A stretch of 64,000 nucleotides of DNA. Source: Fibrobacterota bacterium. Lineage in GTDB: Bacteria > Fibrobacterota > Fibrobacteria > UBA5070. The number at the start of each line of letters is the position of its first letter. The first letter of the stretch is position 1. The notes beneath the pieces were generated by a model. It was not told the origin of the DNA. It did no database searches and was given only the letters and a program-made list of their open reading frames with translations. This document shows, one piece after another, positions 1-9,509 of this stretch. The DNA lies in assembly GCA_016715065.1 (NCBI GenBank), contig JADKBN010000015.1:124001-188000 (forward strand), written 5' to 3'. A program made the translations under genes and the position numbers.

Positions 1-299
1 CCCGGAGGGTTACCTCGTGAGGATGGAACGAGCGCAGGTCACGCATTTCCTGCGGGGAACGGTTGTGGCCAGCGACGGAAAGGCCGTCCGGCTTTCCCCT
101 GCAGCGTTTTCCTCCCAAGCCGACGGCCTGTTGGTTCGTCGCCCCAGCGCCGCCATCCGTTGGGTCCAGCTGGAGGATGATATGGGAAACCCCAAAGCCC
201 GATTTCCGCTTCCTCCCTCGTTCTGAGCCTTCGGGAAGGGCTGTCGAGCCCCGAAAGAGTGGGCACGGGGATGCACTTTTCCACCATGCCGACTTCGCG
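1..299. other. Left edge, no gene assignable
   Basis: Several short open frames cover this stretch on both strands, and none has a recognisable domain. A plus-strand frame at 17-226 (69 codons) has ordinary composition but no motif. It may be the end of an upstream gene or the frame-broken N-terminus and signal peptide of the glycoside hydrolase that follows. Confidence 0.4.
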
Positions 300-1243
300 A
301 CCTGTCGATCCCCCTGCTTCCAAGTTGATGGACGTTTTCTGACATCCCCGACGGGTCGCGCGTGATCCTGCGCGGGGTCAACGAGATGTTCGTTTGGGGC
401 GACCGGACCGGAAACGCGTTGGAGGAGATTTCCCGCACGGGCGCCAATTGCATTCGCCTGGTTTGGACCTTGGCCGAGGGGACGGCACAGGAATTGGACG
501 CGCTCCTCGAGAGGTGCGCCGGACTGGGCATGCTCCCCATCGCCGAGTTCCACGACGCCACCGGCAAGTGGGAAGAGCTGGATGCCGTGGTTTCGGGCTG
601 GCTGCGTCCGGACTACCTGGCCGTGACCAAAAAAGCACCAAGGCCGACTGGTACTGAACATCGGAAACGAAGTCGGCGAAGAGGTGACAGATTCCGACTT
701 CGCAGCCGCGTATTCGGATGCGCTGCGCCGCCTGCGCCTGGCGGGAATCCGCTGTCCCCTGATGATCGATGCCGCGTTTTGGGGCCAGGATTACGGACTT
801 CTTTGCGCACCGGATCGGCACTGGTGCACCTCGATCCTCTGAAAAACGTGCTGCTATCGGTCCACATGTGGTGGCCGGCCAAAAATTCCGGCGGTTCGCC
901 GGAAAGCGCGGCACGTCGCGTGGTGGACGCCTTGGCCGATGCCCAAGCCAAAGGGCTGCCGCTGGTGGTGGGCGAGTTCGGCGCGGCCTTTTCCGAGGCT
1001 GGCGAGGTCCAGGAACAGGACCGCATCGCTTGGCAAACCATCTTGGAAGAATGCCACGCCCGGGAAATCGGGTGGCTGGCCTGGTCGTGGGGAGGAGTCC
1101 CCAATCAGCCTCAAAGGGATCTGGACATTACCCGCGACGGCCGCTTTGAAACGCTGCACGGCTGGGGCCGCGAGGTCGCGCTGGAGCATCCGCTTTCGAT
1201 CGCCCACACAGCAAAGCCGATCGAGTGGCTGCGGAAGCGATAG
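300..1243 (+). pseudogene. GH5-like glycoside hydrolase (cellulase/mannanase type), frame-broken
   Basis: Joining three frames gives a family 5 glycoside hydrolase, a TIM-barrel beta-glycanase. The N-terminal strand (QVDGRFL then GSRVILRGVNEMFVWGD) changes frame near 347-352. The segment with the acid/base glutamate (VLNIGNEVGEE, Glu codon 669-671) lies in another frame from about 635, just after a run of six A, to about 800. The reading then returns to the first frame, which carries HMWWP, the nucleophile strand VVGEFG (Glu codon 974-976) and LAWSWGG. All catalytic parts are present, so the indels are recent or are sequence errors. The true start and signal peptide lie upstream and cannot be placed. 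The stop codon (1241-1243) lies inside a long palindrome. GH5 membership is well supported; the substrate is not determined. Confidence 0.75.
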
Positions 1244-1293
1244 GTTGTTGTAGAGACGCCCCGACGGGGCGTCTCTACAACAACCTATCGCTT
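1235..1293. repeat. Perfect 29-bp palindrome with GTAGAGACGCCCCG core
   Basis: The arms 1235-1263 and 1265-1293 are exact reverse complements around one base. The core GTAGAGACGCCCCG recurs with its complement at 39277-39305, so it is a dispersed element. It overlaps the last codons of the GH5 gene and is followed by no T-run, so it is not a classical terminator. Confidence 0.9.
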
Positions 1294-1423
1294 GATTTAC
1301 CTTTGTTCTCATCGTTGTCTAAACCCGCTCTATGGCAAGATCGACGAAAAGTGCCAAGCCCCGCGTGACGCCCATTGTTTCCTCGCCAATCGCTCTTTTC
1401 CTATCCCCAAGGACATCCTCCGC

Positions 1424-2701
1424 ATGCCACAGGAATTTTCGCCAGCAGAAGTCAGCTGGATACAGGATCAAGTCAAAAAAGGTCCACAGCAGCTACGCTC
1501 CGGAACCAAGGCCCTTCTGGCCATTGTCGGTGGCCTCCTGATCGCCACGATCGCCGTCCTGGCCGCTACCTCGAGCGATTTGCACGCGAATTCCATCGGT
1601 GCATACGCCCTGGCTGTCGGAATCTGCTCTGTGTTCCTCGCCGTGATGGTTTCCATGGCCCACCTGGTGGAAGGCACCCTCGATGCGGACAAAAGCCACA
1701 CCATGACCGCACTTCGGGGAACCTTCGAGACCATCGGCCGTCGCGGAAAATGCCATGTTTACTTCAACGGCATCCCTGTGTGATGCCGTCCGGATGGGGA
1801 GCAGTTTCTTCCCATCCGCGAGGTGGTGATCAAGGCTGCAGAGACCCGACGCGAGAATCACTTCCTCGTCGTCGTCGAAATCGAGGGGATGCGCACACTT
1901 GGGCAAGATTTGGACCGGGGCATGGGATCCATCCGACCGGGGAAGGCGAAGAAATCAGCCCTCTGGGCCGTGCTCCTCGTGGTGAGCACCCTCCCGGTCG
2001 CTTTCTCCGGTCCGCACTACGGATGGAGCGCATGGAAAGAAATCCTCTTCCATCCTCGAGAGCGCGTGATGGTCACCCAGCTTGGCGATCTCGACAGCCT
2101 GTCCCTGGAGCCTGGCCGTGAAGTCCAACTGCCCTCACTGGTTCTGAAATACAAAGCCCCAAGAGCCCCGGAAAACCGATCGAATATGGTCGGTTATGTT
2201 CAAACTCCACCCCAGTCCGCCAGGGATTCGCTCGATTCCCTGCTGACTGGCTTCAAAGAGCTCGACGATGCCCGCGAACGCCTGAACGCGGTTCTCCCCG
2301 GGAATCTAGGAGATCGGCTCACAGCTGGTCTCACGGTGGAACCTCTCCTGGATGCGATCCAGAAATACCAAGGAAACAGCCCGACAATTTGGGTCTCTGT
2401 TTCCTTCGAGCAGCTCCGATCCCTGGTTCAAACCCAAGTCATGCTCGAAGCCTTCGGAAACCCAACAAGCATCCTGGATTTCTTGACCCGCGACCGTGGA
2501 GCTCCTGTCGCGATCGTGATCGGAAAATCTTCGAAAGGCTGGATGTTCGAGAGCGGATCCCGCTTCCCGGCCATCGTCAAAACTCTGCGAGTTTGGCTTG
2601 GATTGGTCGCCCTGCTCGCACCCCTATTGTTCGGCTGGGCCCTGGTCCAATGGCGCAAGGAGAGAGCCTACCTCAAGCCTCTGGAAGCGATGGCAGACTG
2701 A
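1424..2701 (+). pseudogene. Unknown four-helix membrane protein, copy 1 (two compensating frameshifts)
   Basis: The restored product is about 425 residues. It has a short cytoplasmic N-terminus, two transmembrane helices (about residues 30-50 and 62-85), a third near 185-205, a large probably periplasmic domain, and a C-terminal helix followed by a basic tail. Near 1772 a T is missing, and near 1797 an extra G restores the frame; comparison with the second copy (positions 2833-4118) shows the intended reading through IPCVMPSGWE. The product matches no family I recognise. The C-terminal two thirds is almost identical in DNA to the second copy, while the first third is clearly more diverged. 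Confidence 0.6.
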
Positions 2702-2735
2702 CGGGCATTGCATCGCCCAGAACTCGTCGTACCGG
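1834..2735. repeat. Near-identical ~900-bp direct repeat, left copy
   Basis: This block matches 3255-4152 almost base for base, with a net 4-base difference from small indels. It starts abruptly inside the membrane-protein gene and runs past its stop codon. The sequence before it is only moderately similar between the two copies. Confidence 0.9.
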
Positions 2736-2765
2736 TTCACCCAAACAAATTGCCGATCCCGCTGA
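2736..2765. repeat. Remnant of the 3' end of the small minus-strand gene
   Basis: TTCACCCAAACAA followed by TTGCCGATCCCG recurs, with one substitution, at the 3' end of the minus-strand gene at 4270-4589. The ancestral duplication therefore extended into that neighbour, and only a tail is left here. Confidence 0.6.
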
Positions 2766-2832
2766 ACATTGACCGCTCGACCTAACTTTCCGTTTTGCAT
2801 TCTGCCTCCCACTCCTTGAGGATCGTTCCCGC

Positions 2833-4118
2833 ATGCAACACGAACTTTCGCCAGAAGAACTGAGTTGGATCAAGGATCAGGTCCGGAAAGGCCCGCAACC
2901 GTCGGAATTGGTAACCAGGGTCCTGTTCGGCCTCGTCATCCTTCTCATGTTCGCCACGATCGCCACCCTGTCCGCTCCGTACATGGCCCCGTCGCGCGAG
3001 CTGACTCCGGATTCCATCAAGATCTTCGCCTTCGCCGTCGGAATCTGCGCCATATTCATCGCCATCAGCTTTTTGATGGCTCACCTGTCGGAAGGCGCTG
3101 CCTCCACGGACGCAAGCCACTCCGTGACCACCCTTCGAGGAACGTTCAACACGGTCGGCCGCGGCACGGGAAGTCAAATTTTGTTCAATGAAATTCCCTG
3201 CGTGATTCCACCTGGATGGAAACAGATTCTGCCCTACCATGAGGTGACGATCCTGGCTGCAGAGACCCGACGCGAGAATCACTTCCTCGTCGTCGTCGAA
3301 ATCGAGGGGATGCGCACACTTGGGCAAGATTTGGACCGGGGCATGGGATCCATCCGACCGGGGAAGGCGAAGAAATCAGCCCTCTGGGTTGTGCTTCTTG
3401 TGGTGAGCACTCTCCCGGTCGCTTTCTCCGGTCCGCACTACGGATGGAGCGCATGGAAAGAAATCCTCTTCCATCCTCGAGAGCGTGATGGTCACCCAGC
3501 TTAGCGATCTCGACAGCCTGTCCCTGGAGCCTGGCCGTGAAGTCCAACTGCCCTCACTGGTTCTGAAATACAAAGCCCCAAGAGCCCCGGAAAACCGATC
3601 GAATATGGTCGGTTATATTCAACTCCACCCGAGTCCGCCAGGATTCGCTCGATTCCCTGCTGACTGGCTTCAAAGAGCTCGACGATGCCCGCGAACGCCT
3701 GGAACGCGGTTCTCCCGGGAATCTAGGAGATCGGCTCCCAGCTGGTCTCACGGTGGAACCTCTCCTGGATGCGATCCAGAAATACCAAGGAAACAGCCCG
3801 ACAATTTGGGTCTCTGTTTCGTTGAAGGAACTCCGATCCCTGGTTCAAACCCAAGTCATGCTCGAAGCCTTCGGAAACCCAACAAGCATCCTGGATTTCT
3901 TGACCCGCGACCGTGGAGCTCCTGTCGCGATCGTGATCGGAAAATCTTCGAAAGGCTGGATGTTCGAGAGCGGATCCCGCTTCCCGGCCATCGTCAAAAC
4001 TCTGCGAGTTTGGCTTGGATTGGTCGCCCTGCTCGCACCCCTATTGTTCGGCTGGGCCCTGGTCCAATGGCGCAAGGAAAGAAGCTACCTCAAGCCTCTG
4101 GAAGCGATGGCAGACTGA
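2833..4118 (+). pseudogene. Unknown four-helix membrane protein, copy 2 (multiple frameshifts)
   Basis: This is a tandem paralogue of the gene at 1424-2701 with the same helix pattern. It reads cleanly from the ATG at 2833 to about 3484, then loses two bases relative to copy 1 (GAGAGCGTGATGG against GAGAGCGCGTGATGG). It is broken again in homopolymers near 3620-3650 and 3700-3720. The C-terminal part from about 3750 is open again. The N-terminal third is divergent from copy 1 and the remainder nearly identical, which suggests gene conversion. A hairpin terminator follows at 4162-4190. The function is unknown. Confidence 0.55.
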
Positions 4119-4152
4119 CGGGCCTTGCATCGCCCAGAACTCGTCGTACCGG
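3255..4152. repeat. Near-identical ~900-bp direct repeat, right copy
   Basis: Partner of 1834-2735. After position 4152 the two copies differ: this one carries about 115 extra bases, including a terminator hairpin, before the shared TTCACCCAAACAA sequence resumes. Confidence 0.9.
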
Positions 4153-4161
4153 ATAATCCAC

Positions 4162-4190
4162 CCCGCAGCAAGCTGCGGGTATTTTTCTTA
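4162..4190 (+). terminator. Rho-independent terminator
   Basis: CCCGCAG (4162-4168), loop CAAG and CTGCGGG (4173-4179), followed by TATTTTTCTT. It is placed 43 bp after the stop of the second membrane-protein copy. Confidence 0.8.
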
Positions 4191-4269
4191 GCAAGAGAAT
4201 TCCGGGTCACCGAAGCAAGCCATTCGGCTACGCTCAGGAAGACTTTTGGGGAATGTGACCCAAAGTGAT

Positions 4270-4589
4270 TCACCCAAACAATTTGCCGATCCCGCCCAAC
4301 GCACCGCCTTCGCCGCCTTGACCTTGCAACAGGCTGGAAATATCAAGCCCGGCTCCTGCAGCTGGCCGTGCCCACCACGCCGCCGTCGCGGTCTTCGATC
4401 AGGCCGGAGGACCGCAACAGTCCCAGCACCTGTGCGGAGGAGAAAGGCAGGTTGTGTTCGCGCAAGATGGAGATCGAGCTTGCCCGCCACGTCAGGCCCC
4501 GAAACCCACTGCAGGAAGAGGCTTTTGATGGCTTGGGTGGGGCCTTGGCCCGAGGTGAACGCGGAGGTGGCGGCGCCGAACAAGTCCAT
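4270..4589 (-). pseudogene. Small hypothetical protein, frame-broken
   Basis: Read leftwards from the ATG at 4589 the product starts MDLFGAATSAFTSGQGPTQ. It shifts frame near 4455 (LREHNLPFSSAQVLGLLRSS) and again near 4360, and ends with a glycine-rich tail LLQGQGGEGGALGGIGKLFG at the TGA at 4270-4272. The restored length is about 107 residues. It has no signal peptide or transmembrane segment. The MDLFxAAT start and Gly-rich end are somewhat like small DUF937-type proteins, but I do not make that assignment. Its last bases recur at 2736-2765. Confidence 0.5.
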
Positions 4590-4680
4590 TGGGATCTCCT
4601 GGATCGAGGGTGATGAAAAAACCTGGCGGGAAGGTACAATCCCTGCGGTCAGGATTCCCATGGATCTATTTTTCCGCCCT

Positions 4681-5994
4681 ATGATCCCTCCTGCAATTTC
4701 CCTGCTCGCCTCGCTGTTTTTGGCCGCCAAGGTTCCCGCGCCGGAAGGCCCCGTCTGGACCAAGATCGGCACCAAGTCGGGGCCGGCAACGCCGAAGTCC
4801 GATTGGAGTTGGTCACACGATTCCAGGCCATGATGTCCAAACCCGGCAACCCGGCCGACCACTACGAACCCGACATCAACTCTCCCAAGTCCGCGCACTT
4901 TCTACCCGACGGATCCAAGCTCTACATCGAGTCGCTGGAGGGCGGCCATACGGTGGTGATCGATGTGCCCACCTGGACCCGCAAGACCAGCATCGAACAC
5001 GAATTTACCCGCGCCGATTCCGCGCGTTTTGCGGGAACCGAGGTGTTCGACTACAAGTTCGGCAAGCGCTCCAACGTGAACGTGTTTCGCGGAAAGCCGG
5101 TGGAGAGCGCCCTGTCGCACGAAGGCAAGTACCTGTGGGTGACCTATTACCGCAGAAGCTTCGATGCCAACGCCCAGCTTCCCAGCGCGGTCGCCTTGAT
5201 TGACACCCGCACCGACAGCATCCTGCGCGTGTTCCCCACCGGCCCGTTGCCCAAGATGATCGCCTCCAGTCCGGACGGAAAATGGCTGGCCGTCACGCAT
5301 TGGGGCGACAACACCGTCGCGGTGATGGACATTCCGCCTCCACCCCGGATTCGTTCCGCTACGTGAAGCATCTGGTGGCGGGCAATCGCGCCAAGCTCGA
5401 ATTCGACGAATCGGAAAGGTGGACCGCGACAACAACTGCGGAAATTGCCTGCGCGGCACCGTGTTCACGCCGGATTCCAAAACGCTGCTGGTGGGACGCA
5501 TGGGTGGCTCTCCGGCGGCATCAGCGCCTGGAACACCGACGACTGGACATTTCTTGGCAACGCCACCGGCATGCGCGAAAACGTGCGCCACATCGTGATC
5601 AAGCAGGGCACGCTCTTCTTGTCGGAAAACCAACCCGGCGTGGTGCAGAAATTGCCGCTGGACTCGTTCCTTTCCACCTTGAAATCCGCCAAGCCCTCCG
5701 AATCCATTCCGGTGGCGGGATGGAAGTCGGCGACGGTGGGCTACGGCGCCCGCACCATCTCGGTGGACGACAGCGCGAAGTACCTGTTCGCGGCGGTCAA
5801 CGGCAAGAGAGCGAGATCAAGGTGGTCCGCACCCGGGACATGGCCGTGGTGGCCACCATCCAGGCCGACAGTTACCCGGTGGGCATGGATCTTTCGCCCG
5901 ACGGAAAATGGCTGGTGGTCACGGCCCAAGGCCACACCGACGGCGGTGGCAACTCCGTGATGGTCTACCGGGTGGAAACCGAAAGAAGCCTTGA
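4681..5994 (+). pseudogene. Secreted YncE-like beta-propeller protein, frame-broken
   Basis: The likely start is the ATG at 4681 (an in-frame ATG also lies at 4660). It begins a signal peptide (MIPPAISLLASLFLAAKVPA). The frame changes near 4780, 5360, 5510 and 5810. The joined protein has repeated propeller blades with motifs such as SSPDGKWLAVTHWGDNTVAV, FTPDSKTLLVGRMGG and LSPDGKWLVVTAQGH. These are typical of seven-bladed YncE/lactonase-like propellers, which are usually periplasmic or surface proteins. The NNCGNCL segment has two nearby cysteines, as seen in some redox-linked propellers. The ligand is unknown. With one base restored, the reading ends KKP then TGA at 5992-5994, two bases before the next ATG. 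Confidence 0.65.
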
Positions 5995-5996
5995 CC

Positions 5997-6708
5997 ATGA
6001 GCCGCATCGCATCCTTGTTCCTTGGTCTGGCTTCGATTTTCGTCCTGGCTGCGACGGAGGCAATTCCACCAAGGCGTCCTCGGAAAAAGACGGTTACGGC
6101 AGCGTCGCCGATTCCCTGGCGGCGAGCTCCGATTGGGTGATCGACCAATGCCGGGTCACCTACAAGGGCAAGCCCATTCCCTTGGGCAGCGCGTATCCTG
6201 AGATCGTGGCGATGTTCGGGCCTCCCGACGACTCCGTGATCGGGGATTCCGGCTTAGCAGGCAGGCCGAGAAATTATTACTGGGACAAAATCGGCATCGA
6301 AGCCAGCGCGGTCGTGGAAAACGACCCGGCGCATTACCAGCTTCGCATTCTCTTTCGAGAAGCCCTACCGCCACCGGCTTCCAGCACCAACAAATATCGA
6401 CGCCCCGAGGCACAACCACCTTCGGGATCCGCCCGTACGGCAGGCTCGATTCCCTGACCCAAGAGCACTTGCTGGATATGTCTTTCAGCGAAACGGGAAC
6501 CCTCGTCGGGGCCCCGAGCCGATTTCTGCAAATCCCCTTCTCGGCGGACTCCTACATGGAAATCAACCCCTTCCATGGCCGCAGCTCGGGTCCGAGCATC
6601 ATCGGGTTTGACTTCTACCTCGCCTCGCCTCGGACCGGCCCCTACCAGACCTATCCGCAGATCCATTCCGCCCTTGGGGACAACTGCAAGTTGCCTGGGG
6701 AGCGGTAA
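5997..6708 (+). pseudogene. Secreted protein of unknown function, frame-broken
   Basis: The ATG at 5997 opens a signal peptide (MSRIASLFLGLASIFVLAA). The frame shifts near 6050 to reach SSDWVIDQCRVTYKGKPIPLG and SAYPEIVAMFGPPDDSV, and again between about 6360 and 6430 to reach the C-terminus, which ends LGDNCKLPGER. The phrase 'CRVTYKGKPIPLGSAYPEIVAMFGPP' (shown here only in part as motif) resembles small lipoprotein domains that describe a fixed offset and slope, but I cannot name a family with confidence. It is placed two bases after the propeller gene, so the two are probably co-transcribed. It converges on the pilus-like operon. Confidence 0.45.
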
Positions 6709-6737
6709 ATTTTGAACCCGGTGACGTTGATGGTCCG

Positions 6738-7040
6738 CTAAGGCTGGTCTGGGTTGATTGCCTGACCCGAATCCATGCAGGCATCCCAACGATTTCGCCA
6801 ATCAGAAATCCGTATGGATTGCAGGGAATCCCGGCAGTACTTGCGATGGCTGGAGCGCTCGAGATACCGTGTGCCGAGTCCCGTGAAATCCTTCAAACGC
6901 TCGATGGCTTGCCGGTGGGCGGGGACGTACACCATGCTCCCCAGGGAAATCACGATGCCCGTCAGCACCAAAGCCACCAATAGCTCCACCAGGGTCACAC
7001 CTCGCCAAACGGCTTTGGATGGACGTTCAGCGGTGGACAT
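6738..7040 (-). CDS. GspJ/PilW-like pseudopilin, short
   Basis: The N-terminus is a type IV prepilin leader: KAVWRG, cleavage after Gly, then VTLVELLVALVLTGIVISLG with Glu at +5. It would be processed by a prepilin peptidase and sit as a minor pseudopilin in the inner membrane. At 100 residues it is about half the usual GspJ length. After the TAG at 6738-6740 the same frame stays open for about 24 more codons (RTINVTGFKIYRSPGNLQL) to a TAG near 6667. This may be another in-frame stop like those in the pilP-like and gspE genes, although that stretch overlaps the convergent gene. The start overlaps the previous gene by 14 bp. Confidence 0.65.
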   Translation of the reverse strand: MSTAERPSKAVWRGVTLVELLVALVLTGIVISLGSMVYVPAHRQAIERLKDFTGLGTRYLERSSHRKYCRDSLQSIRISDWRNRWDACMDSGQAINPDQP

Positions 7041-7356
7041 TCAACCACAACTCCCGCGATAGGTTCTTCTTTTCGCTCCAGGTCCCATGCACCACCACAT
7101 GCCCTTCGGAAATCGGTTTGGTCTGCACCACAAAGACCCCGATCCCGCGTCGGATCTCAAGCCGGCGCTCACCTCCGGCCTTCGCTCCTTCGGAGCGGAC
7201 CAACGAATCCAGGACTCGTTCGGCATCGAAACGATGGACCCCTGCCTGGTTCCAGCGTGCCTTGTACAGATATGCCGCCAAGGGCACCATGCACACGGAA
7301 AGCACGATGCAGGCCACCAGGGCTTCCATCACCGTAAATCCAGCGCGCCGACTCAT
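7027..7356 (-). CDS. GspI-like minor pseudopilin
   Basis: A 109-residue prepilin-like protein with leader MSRRAG, then FTVMEALVACIVLSVCMVPL: Phe at +1, Glu at +5 and a hydrophobic assembly helix. The remainder is a short soluble domain (VVVHGTWSEKKNLSRELW). Position after the gspK-like gene and size fit GspI or PilV. The ATG overlaps the upstream TGA as ATGA, so translation is probably coupled. The family call is by leader and gene order only. Confidence 0.75.
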   Translation of the reverse strand: MSRRAGFTVMEALVACIVLSVCMVPLAAYLYKARWNQAGVHRFDAERVLDSLVRSEGAKAGGERRLEIRRGIGVFVVQTKPISEGHVVVHGTWSEKKNLSRELWLNVHR

Positions 7357-8633
7357 TTGATGGCCACGCAGAGAGGTTCCAGGTGCGGATCCCATGGCCA
7401 GGTCAGAACCTGTCTGTGGGTGGAATGACGGATCTCGAGTCCTTCCAGACGTCCCTCCCAGGGAATCCCCTGGGGGTCGTTCCAGACCACCGTGTTCCCC
7501 ACGAAGGTCCCGGCGAGCTTGCCGCGCAATCGGGCTCCTCCGGCGGAGATCCAGACTCCGCTCCAATCCACCAGGGAATCGGTTTGGAAATGCACATCCC
7601 GCACTGAACGCCCCGCGTGCGCCCCGGTGTACACCACCAGGCCCCGACCTTTCACACCATCGAGCCGGACTATGCTGGCAGAAAGAGAATCGCCATCCGC
7701 AAAGCCGGTTGGTCGGGCAAATCCGGAGACCATCAGGATTCCCTTTTGCATATCCAGGGATCCCCCGGACACCACCGCGGAATCCTTTGCCAGAATCTGT
7801 CCATCCAAAACAATGTCCCCGCGCACGATCGCCACTTGCCGCGCAGCCAACAGCACATGGCGGGCTCTCACCTTGCCGGCGAGGTCGAGGCGATTGGCCA
7901 GCACCACCACGTTGTCCAGATCGACGTTTTCGATCCGGGCACGGCCCGCGCAGCGGATCTCCCGGTCGCGAACCGATCCGGTGATCCGGCAGACGCCCGA
8001 AGTATCCAACTGCCATTCCAGCGAGGTGTCCAGCGCGGTCTTGGCGTTCCAGGCTTGATTTGTAGATGCCCACCAAGCATCGATCGATCGGGTGGGAGGC
8101 AGCAATCGCGCGATCTTGAACGGGTCGCGCATCACCGCTCCGCGGTGCGCGCCCCCAGTCATCCGCAACTGTCCGGTTCCCCAAAAATCCCCTACCAGGT
8201 TGGCTTGGCGCCGCAATTCCAAATCTTGTCCGCCGGAGACCAACGCCAGCGCGGGGAGGCTGTCGTTTCGCCTGGATCCCGCTACATCCACCGTTCGCGA
8301 CACGCCGGAATCGCCCCGCAGCAGCACCCGAGTGGTCACCCGGATCCATGCGCCCCACGGCTTGACCTGGACCTTGTATCCCACGCGCCCCGGATCCACC
8401 CAGACAATTTCCGACCACGTCTCGGCATCCAGCAGGCTATCCTTGGCCCAGCGCGCGCGGCAGTAGCTCATGGCACTCTGGAAAGCAAGCTCCACCTGGG
8501 TGTCCCGGTGGTCGCGCAGCGAGATTTGATCGGCTTGGCGGGTCAGAAGCATCACCGTGGAAACCAAAATCCCGATCAACAGCAAAAACCCCAGCACAAA
8601 GGCCAGAGCCATGCCTCTTCGTTCACGGACCAA
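7353..8633 (-). CDS. GspK/PilX-like minor pseudopilin with large periplasmic domain
   Basis: The leader is RERRG followed by MALAFVLGFLLLIGILVST, with a helix but no Glu at +5, as is usual for GspK. The cleavage site falls before the first internal Met, so I place the start at the TTG at 8633, six codons before the cleaved Gly; the ATG at 8612 would remove the leader. The rest of the 426-residue product is rich in beta-strand. From about residue 200 it reads like a beta-helix, with repeated short hydrophobic steps (VVVLANRLDLAGKVRARHVLL and following). That is unlike the alpha-helical GspK of proteobacteria and closer to PilX-type proteins with polymer-like repeats. It overlaps the end of the pilP-like gene by 11 bp. 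Confidence 0.65.
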   Translation of the reverse strand: MVRERRGMALAFVLGFLLLIGILVSTVMLLTRQADQISLRDHRDTQVELAFQSAMSYCRARWAKDSLLDAETWSEIVWVDPGRVGYKVQVKPWGAWIRVTTRVLLRGDSGVSRTVDVAGSRRNDSLPALALVSGGQDLELRRQANLVGDFWGTGQLRMTGGAHRGAVMRDPFKIARLLPPTRSIDAWWASTNQAWNAKTALDTSLEWQLDTSGVCRITGSVRDREIRCAGRARIENVDLDNVVVLANRLDLAGKVRARHVLLAARQVAIVRGDIVLDGQILAKDSAVVSGGSLDMQKGILMVSGFARPTGFADGDSLSASIVRLDGVKGRGLVVYTGAHAGRSVRDVHFQTDSLVDWSGVWISAGGARLRGKLAGTFVGNTVVWNDPQGIPWEGRLEGLEIRHSTHRQVLTWPWDPHLEPLCVAIK

Positions 8634-9060
8634 GGTGCCGCCGCAATCGACCATGGCGCAGATCCACGCCATCGGAGCTGATCTTTTCCACTGTCCAGCC
8701 GAACACGCTCATGCCCGCTCGCACCATTTCGGTGCGGCCATCCAGCTCCTAGATGGCCATGGGCGGTGTACCTCCCACCACTCCTTGGAGCTTCGGAGTC
8801 TTGACCAGAGAATCCGCAGCGGACGGCCCCGCGGGAGTGGATAACTTCGCCACCTGCCGGGGACGCACAACGGAGTCTGTTGGAGACCAAGGCCCCGGAA
8901 AGGGTTTGTCGCGAGCGTCCCCAGGCTCGCCGGAGCAATCAGGCTCGAATCCGTTCTCACAACAACCTCGGTTGGTCGCTGGAACATCCCGGTGCGCCAG
9001 GGCCCAACCCCAAACGGCCAGCGCAACCACCAACAGCCCCAGGAACAGTCGCTTTTTCAC
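8623..9060 (-). pseudogene. PilP/GspC-like periplasmic protein with in-frame TAG
   Basis: The GTG at 9060 overlaps the previous stop as GTGA. The product has an N-terminal anchor (LFLGLLVVALAVWGWAL), a Pro-rich linker, then a short beta-domain. A TAG at 8749-8751 interrupts it after TPPMAI, but the same frame continues with ELDGRTEMVRAGMSVFGWTV and VEKISSDGVDLRHG up to the TGA at 8623-8625. The continuation is typical of the C-terminal domain of PilP and the HR domain of GspC, which bind the secretin. The stop is therefore either a substitution, a sequence error or read through. The intact length would be 145 residues. Confidence 0.7.
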
Positions 9061-9509
9061 GGGCGTCCTTCCTGGCAGGTCGCCGAGAGCTCGAACGTGA
9101 ACCTGCCCCCGCGCGGATCCTTGGTGCGCATGGCCCATTTGGAAAGGAGGCACGGAGAATCCAATTGGGAGAACCGGTGCACCCATGGCGCCATCTGGGC
9201 GAACTCCGCTTGGCCCTTCAGGGAAATCAAGAGGCCATCGGAACTGGCCACGGTGGCGGCATCTTCCAACACCACCCCGGACTTCGCGGCCTCGGCGCGC
9301 AGCCAAGCCACCGCATCCACAGTTTCTGTCTTGGCGGGTTCCTGGAAGGATTCCACATTCCCCAATCGAAGCCGGAGGGAATCCAAGCTCTGTTGTTTGT
9401 CGCGCAGGTGATTCCAGGTTGGACGCACCAGCAGATCGCCCCCCAGCCAGCAGAACCCCACAACCGCCAAAGCGCCGATCAGGCGCCACAACATGCGGGT
9501 TCGGTTCAC
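9057..9509 (-). CDS. GspM/PilO-like inner-membrane protein
   Basis: The 150-residue product has one N-terminal transmembrane helix (IGALAVVGFCWLGGDLL), a short coiled coil and a ferredoxin-like C-terminal domain (VVLEDAATVASSDGLLIS, then a conserved FTFELSATC strand). This is the plan of GspM and PilO, which pair with GspL or PilN in the assembly platform. The GTG at 9509 overlaps the upstream TGA as GTGA, and the internal ATG at 9494 is possible. No frameshift is visible. Confidence 0.7.
   Translation of the reverse strand: MNRTRMLWRLIGALAVVGFCWLGGDLLVRPTWNHLRDKQQSLDSLRLRLGNVESFQEPAKTETVDAVAWLRAEAAKSGVVLEDAATVASSDGLLISLKGQAEFAQMAPWVHRFSQLDSPCLLSKWAMRTKDPRGGRFTFELSATCQEGRP

Noticed and set aside
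1235..1293. Palindrome as a transcription terminator of the GH5 gene
   Set aside because: No T-run follows, and the same core occurs elsewhere without any terminator context.
4343..4898. Long minus-strand open frame across the small broken gene and the propeller start
   Set aside because: Only the part at 4270-4589 has coherent composition once two frameshifts are corrected; the rest is antisense to the propeller.
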